Shown here one piece after another: positions 62,444-64,000 of a stretch of 64,000 nucleotides of DNA (its first letter is position 1; each line of letters opens with the position of its first letter). The translations under genes were made by a program, and so were the position numbers. The notes below the pieces were generated by a model, which saw only the letters and a program-made list of their open reading frames with translations, did no database searches and was not told the DNA's origin. Source of the DNA: Nannocystis exedens (GTDB lineage: Bacteria; Myxococcota_A; Polyangia; Nannocystales; Nannocystaceae); NCBI RefSeq assembly GCF_002343915.1, contig NZ_NETK01000001.1:8384001-8448000 (forward strand). Direction: 5' to 3'.

Positions 62444-63782
62444 GGCTCTTCAGGGTTTGTGGTGGATACCGCTGACTCAGCGCGTGATCCCGGCAGGATA
62501 GAGGTCGAGGCCGCCGAGGTGGAAGTAGATCGCAGCTCGGAAGCGGTCGCGGTTACGGAAGCCGCGGGCGACGTACTTGAGCTTCTGGATGACCGAGTTA
62601 AGGCCCTCGGCAGAGGCGTTGGTGATCCGTTCGGTGGCTGCATGGATGATGCCGCCGAGGTGATTTTTGACCATGCGCGCGGCGGCCTTCATCGGCTCCA
62701 GGCGAGAGCGGATAGCCCAATCGTACCACATGCCCCATTGGTCCCGCATGTTGCTCGGCGAGGTGTGCTCCCAGACCTCCATCGCCGCCTCCTTGAGCGC
62801 CCACGCGCGGGCCGTCCGCAGCGAGCTCGTCCGCAGCGCCTCGAAGTCGTCCCAGACCTCCTTGCTCATCCGTTCGGGGTTGCGCAGCCAGAGGTACTTG
62901 GTGCCCTTGAGCCGGTTGTCGCCGAGGCCGTGGAGAGCGCGGTGTTCCTCGCGTCGCACGTGGTCGACGGCTTGACCGAGGCGCGCGGCGACGTGGTACT
63001 TGTCGAAGGCGATCTTCGCGTCGCCATCGGGGATGGCCTCGCGGACAGCTTGAATGTAGGGCTCGTGCATGTCCATGACGACCACGGAGACCGCAGCCCT
63101 CTCTGGGCGCGAAAAGCCGCTCAGGAAGCCCTTGAGGGCCCCCTTGCCGCGTCCGTCGGCGACGTGGATGACCCGCTTGCTGGCGGACTTCGGGTCATGC
63201 ACGATCGTGACGTACTCGTGGCGCCGCTGGAAGGAGGTCTCGTCGACGGCGAGCATCTCCGGCAGCGCGACCTCGCGGCGCTCGAGTCCGCGTTGTACTG
63301 CACGCTCCTGGACGCCGGCGACCTGATCCCACGAGAGCCCGAGGCGCTCCGCGACCACTGCAATCGGCGCATCGCGGAGCCAGTCGATCACGAGCGCCTC
63401 GAACAGCGCGGTGAGCCGAGCGCTACCGTCCGCCCATGAGACGCGCATCGTGAGCGTACCGTGCTTCGGGCACGACGTCCGCGGTACGCCGGCTTCGATG
63501 ATCGTCCGATACTGACACGTATCGAGGTGCCGCCATCGGCGAGTCCGCGTATCGTGACGGGGAACAGCCTGGCCACACTCCGGGCACGTCGTCGGCACAT
63601 CGGGGTCGTGCTCGACCTCGATGACGATCTGCCCCTGCCCGAGCTGCAGCTTCACCGCAGCAACTCTCCAGGGAGCCTCGATACCGAGAATTCGGGCGTA
63701 GAGTTCGGTCTCTGCCATTTCGCGCACGATATCACGGCGCGATTTCGCGCGCAACCTGCGCCACCCTCAACCCTGAAGAGCC
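62444..63782 (-). mobile_element. Intact ISL3-family insertion sequence (1339 bp)
   Basis: Ends carry inverted repeats beginning GGCTCTTCAGGGTT (22 bp with 3 mismatches: left 62444-62465, right 63761-63782), bounded by identical 8-bp target copies. One transposase gene fills it, transcribed leftward. Perfect target copies and an open transposase gene suggest recent insertion and potential activity. Confidence 0.93.
62477..63718 (-). CDS. ISL3-family transposase
   Basis: 413 residues from the ATG at 63718 (MAETELYARILGIEAPWRV); a TTG at 63754 could extend it by 12 residues. An N-terminal zinc-finger-like region (TTCPECGQAVPRHDTRTRRWRHLDTCQYRTII, CPKHG) is followed by a helix-turn-helix (APIAVVAERLGLSWDQVAGV) and the DDE_Tnp_ISL3 catalytic domain: LAVDETSFQRRHEYVTIV (first Asp), VVVMDMHEPYIQAVREAIPD (second Asp), AFDKYHVAARLGQAVDHVRREE and SAEGLNSVIQKLKYVARGFRN (likely Glu). 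Full length, so probably functional. Confidence 0.93.
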   Translation of the reverse strand: MAETELYARILGIEAPWRVAAVKLQLGQGQIVIEVEHDPDVPTTCPECGQAVPRHDTRTRRWRHLDTCQYRTIIEAGVPRTSCPKHGTLTMRVSWADGSARLTALFEALVIDWLRDAPIAVVAERLGLSWDQVAGVQERAVQRGLERREVALPEMLAVDETSFQRRHEYVTIVHDPKSASKRVIHVADGRGKGALKGFLSGFSRPERAAVSVVVMDMHEPYIQAVREAIPDGDAKIAFDKYHVAARLGQAVDHVRREEHRALHGLGDNRLKGTKYLWLRNPERMSKEVWDDFEALRTSSLRTARAWALKEAAMEVWEHTSPSNMRDQWGMWYDWAIRSRLEPMKAAARMVKNHLGGIIHAATERITNASAEGLNSVIQKLKYVARGFRNRDRFRAAIYFHLGGLDLYPAGITR

Positions 63783-63790
63783 GGTCATGA
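63783..63790 (+). repeat. Right 8-bp target-site duplication
   Basis: GGTCATGA, identical to the left copy at 62436-62443. Confidence 0.92.
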
Positions 63791-63913
63791 TGAGACCGGT
63801 GTGCGGCGCTCGCTGCCGCACGGCGTGTCTGCATCGAGGCACCCGATCGTTCCGCGGCCTGTTGTGGACAGTGTCGACGCCGGCGATTCCGCTTGATAAG
63901 AAACGCGGACCGC

Positions 63914-64000
63914 ATGACGCGCCTCGTCCTCCTCGCTTCTCTCCTGTCGATCACCGCGTGCGCGGCTGCGCCGGGCGATGGCCCCGACGTCGAGTACGTC
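63914..64000 (+). CDS. Lipoprotein, N-terminal part (runs off the window)
   Basis: ATG 63914 begins MTRLVLLASLLSITAC, a short lipoprotein signal with lipobox SITAC, followed by AAAPGDGPDVEYV to the window edge. Only 29 codons are visible. The start of the mature part recalls other lipoproteins in this window. A weak GATAAGAAA lies 15 nt upstream. No function can be assigned. Confidence 0.7.
   Translation, partial: MTRLVLLASLLSITACAAAPGDGPDVEYV

Larger units (their letters stand above)
62420..63817. other. Nested palindrome (terminator-like) split by the insertion sequence
   Basis: GGCAGCGAGCG at 62420-62430 pairs perfectly with CGCTCGCTGCC at 63807-63817, and CCGGTC at 62434-62439 with GACCGG at 63793-63798. 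With the insertion and one target copy removed, these stems make a nested hairpin with the target duplication in its loop. It stood between the YdjM-type gene and the next lipoprotein gene. Confidence 0.85.

Overview
The window looks like a chromosomal segment of a high-GC myxobacterium, most like the Nannocystis/Plesiocystis group. I infer this from the gene content, not from any marker gene. The evidence is a strong G/C bias at third codon positions, many predicted lipoproteins with long Thr/Asp/Ser linkers, three Ser/Thr protein kinases (two with TPR tails), a MYXO-CTERM-like sorting tail, several large sensor kinases, and loose gene packing with gaps of 100-750 bp. I recognise no tRNA, rRNA or CRISPR array.

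Layout. 1-7.2 kb: the 3' end of a soxR-like gene, a VOC-family protein, then surface or secreted proteins (VCBS/FG-GAP lipoprotein, MopE-type metal-binding lipoprotein with a propeller, a frameshifted MYXO-CTERM protein, a secreted repeat protein). 7.9-14.4 kb: a kinase-TPR protein with HHD in place of HRD, a 70-aa lipoprotein, an FHA plus winged-helix protein and two lipoproteins, one with seven Cys-rich repeats. 14.4-25.2 kb: a decayed stretch, a BRCT-BRCT-SUKH protein, two divergent kinases, and a coupled ABC ATPase/membrane protein pair whose ATPase carries a long helical N-terminus. 25.3-35.6 kb: coaA, a benzoate-CoA-ligase-like enzyme, a CxxCH protein, a PHP hydrolase lipoprotein with 75-bp tandem repeats at its 3' end, and a coupled pair of ferritin-like proteins. 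35.7-43.9 kb: a propeller lipoprotein, a GT9 glycosyltransferase, two divergent SPW-type paralogues, a UvrD-like helicase and an alpha-helical repeat protein. 44-51.4 kb: a histidine-kinase remnant, a double-kinase hybrid sensor, a CHASE sensor kinase and small lipoproteins. 51.9-55.4 kb: a PHM-type copper monooxygenase with a heme motif and a di-heme peroxidase. 55.4-62.4 kb: a stand-alone RNA polymerase alpha-CTD-like protein, a broken gene, a LysM/peptidoglycan-binding protein followed by a 1431-aa subtilase-like/HExxH protein, and a YdjM-type membrane protein. 62.4-63.8 kb: a complete ISL3-family insertion sequence with 8-bp target duplication, then the start of one more lipoprotein gene.

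The most unusual signal is a family of short tandem arrays with a 14-bp period (consensus ATGTCCTTTCGGAC; unit junctions give the palindrome GGACATGTCC). Well over a dozen sites, in either orientation, lie mainly between genes and often exactly on stop codons. One array fills the whole gap between two convergent stop codons. A few copies lie in frame inside genes, where they bring in locally rare codons. I know of no described family matching this. The second structural point is that the insertion sequence sits inside the loop of a nested palindrome.
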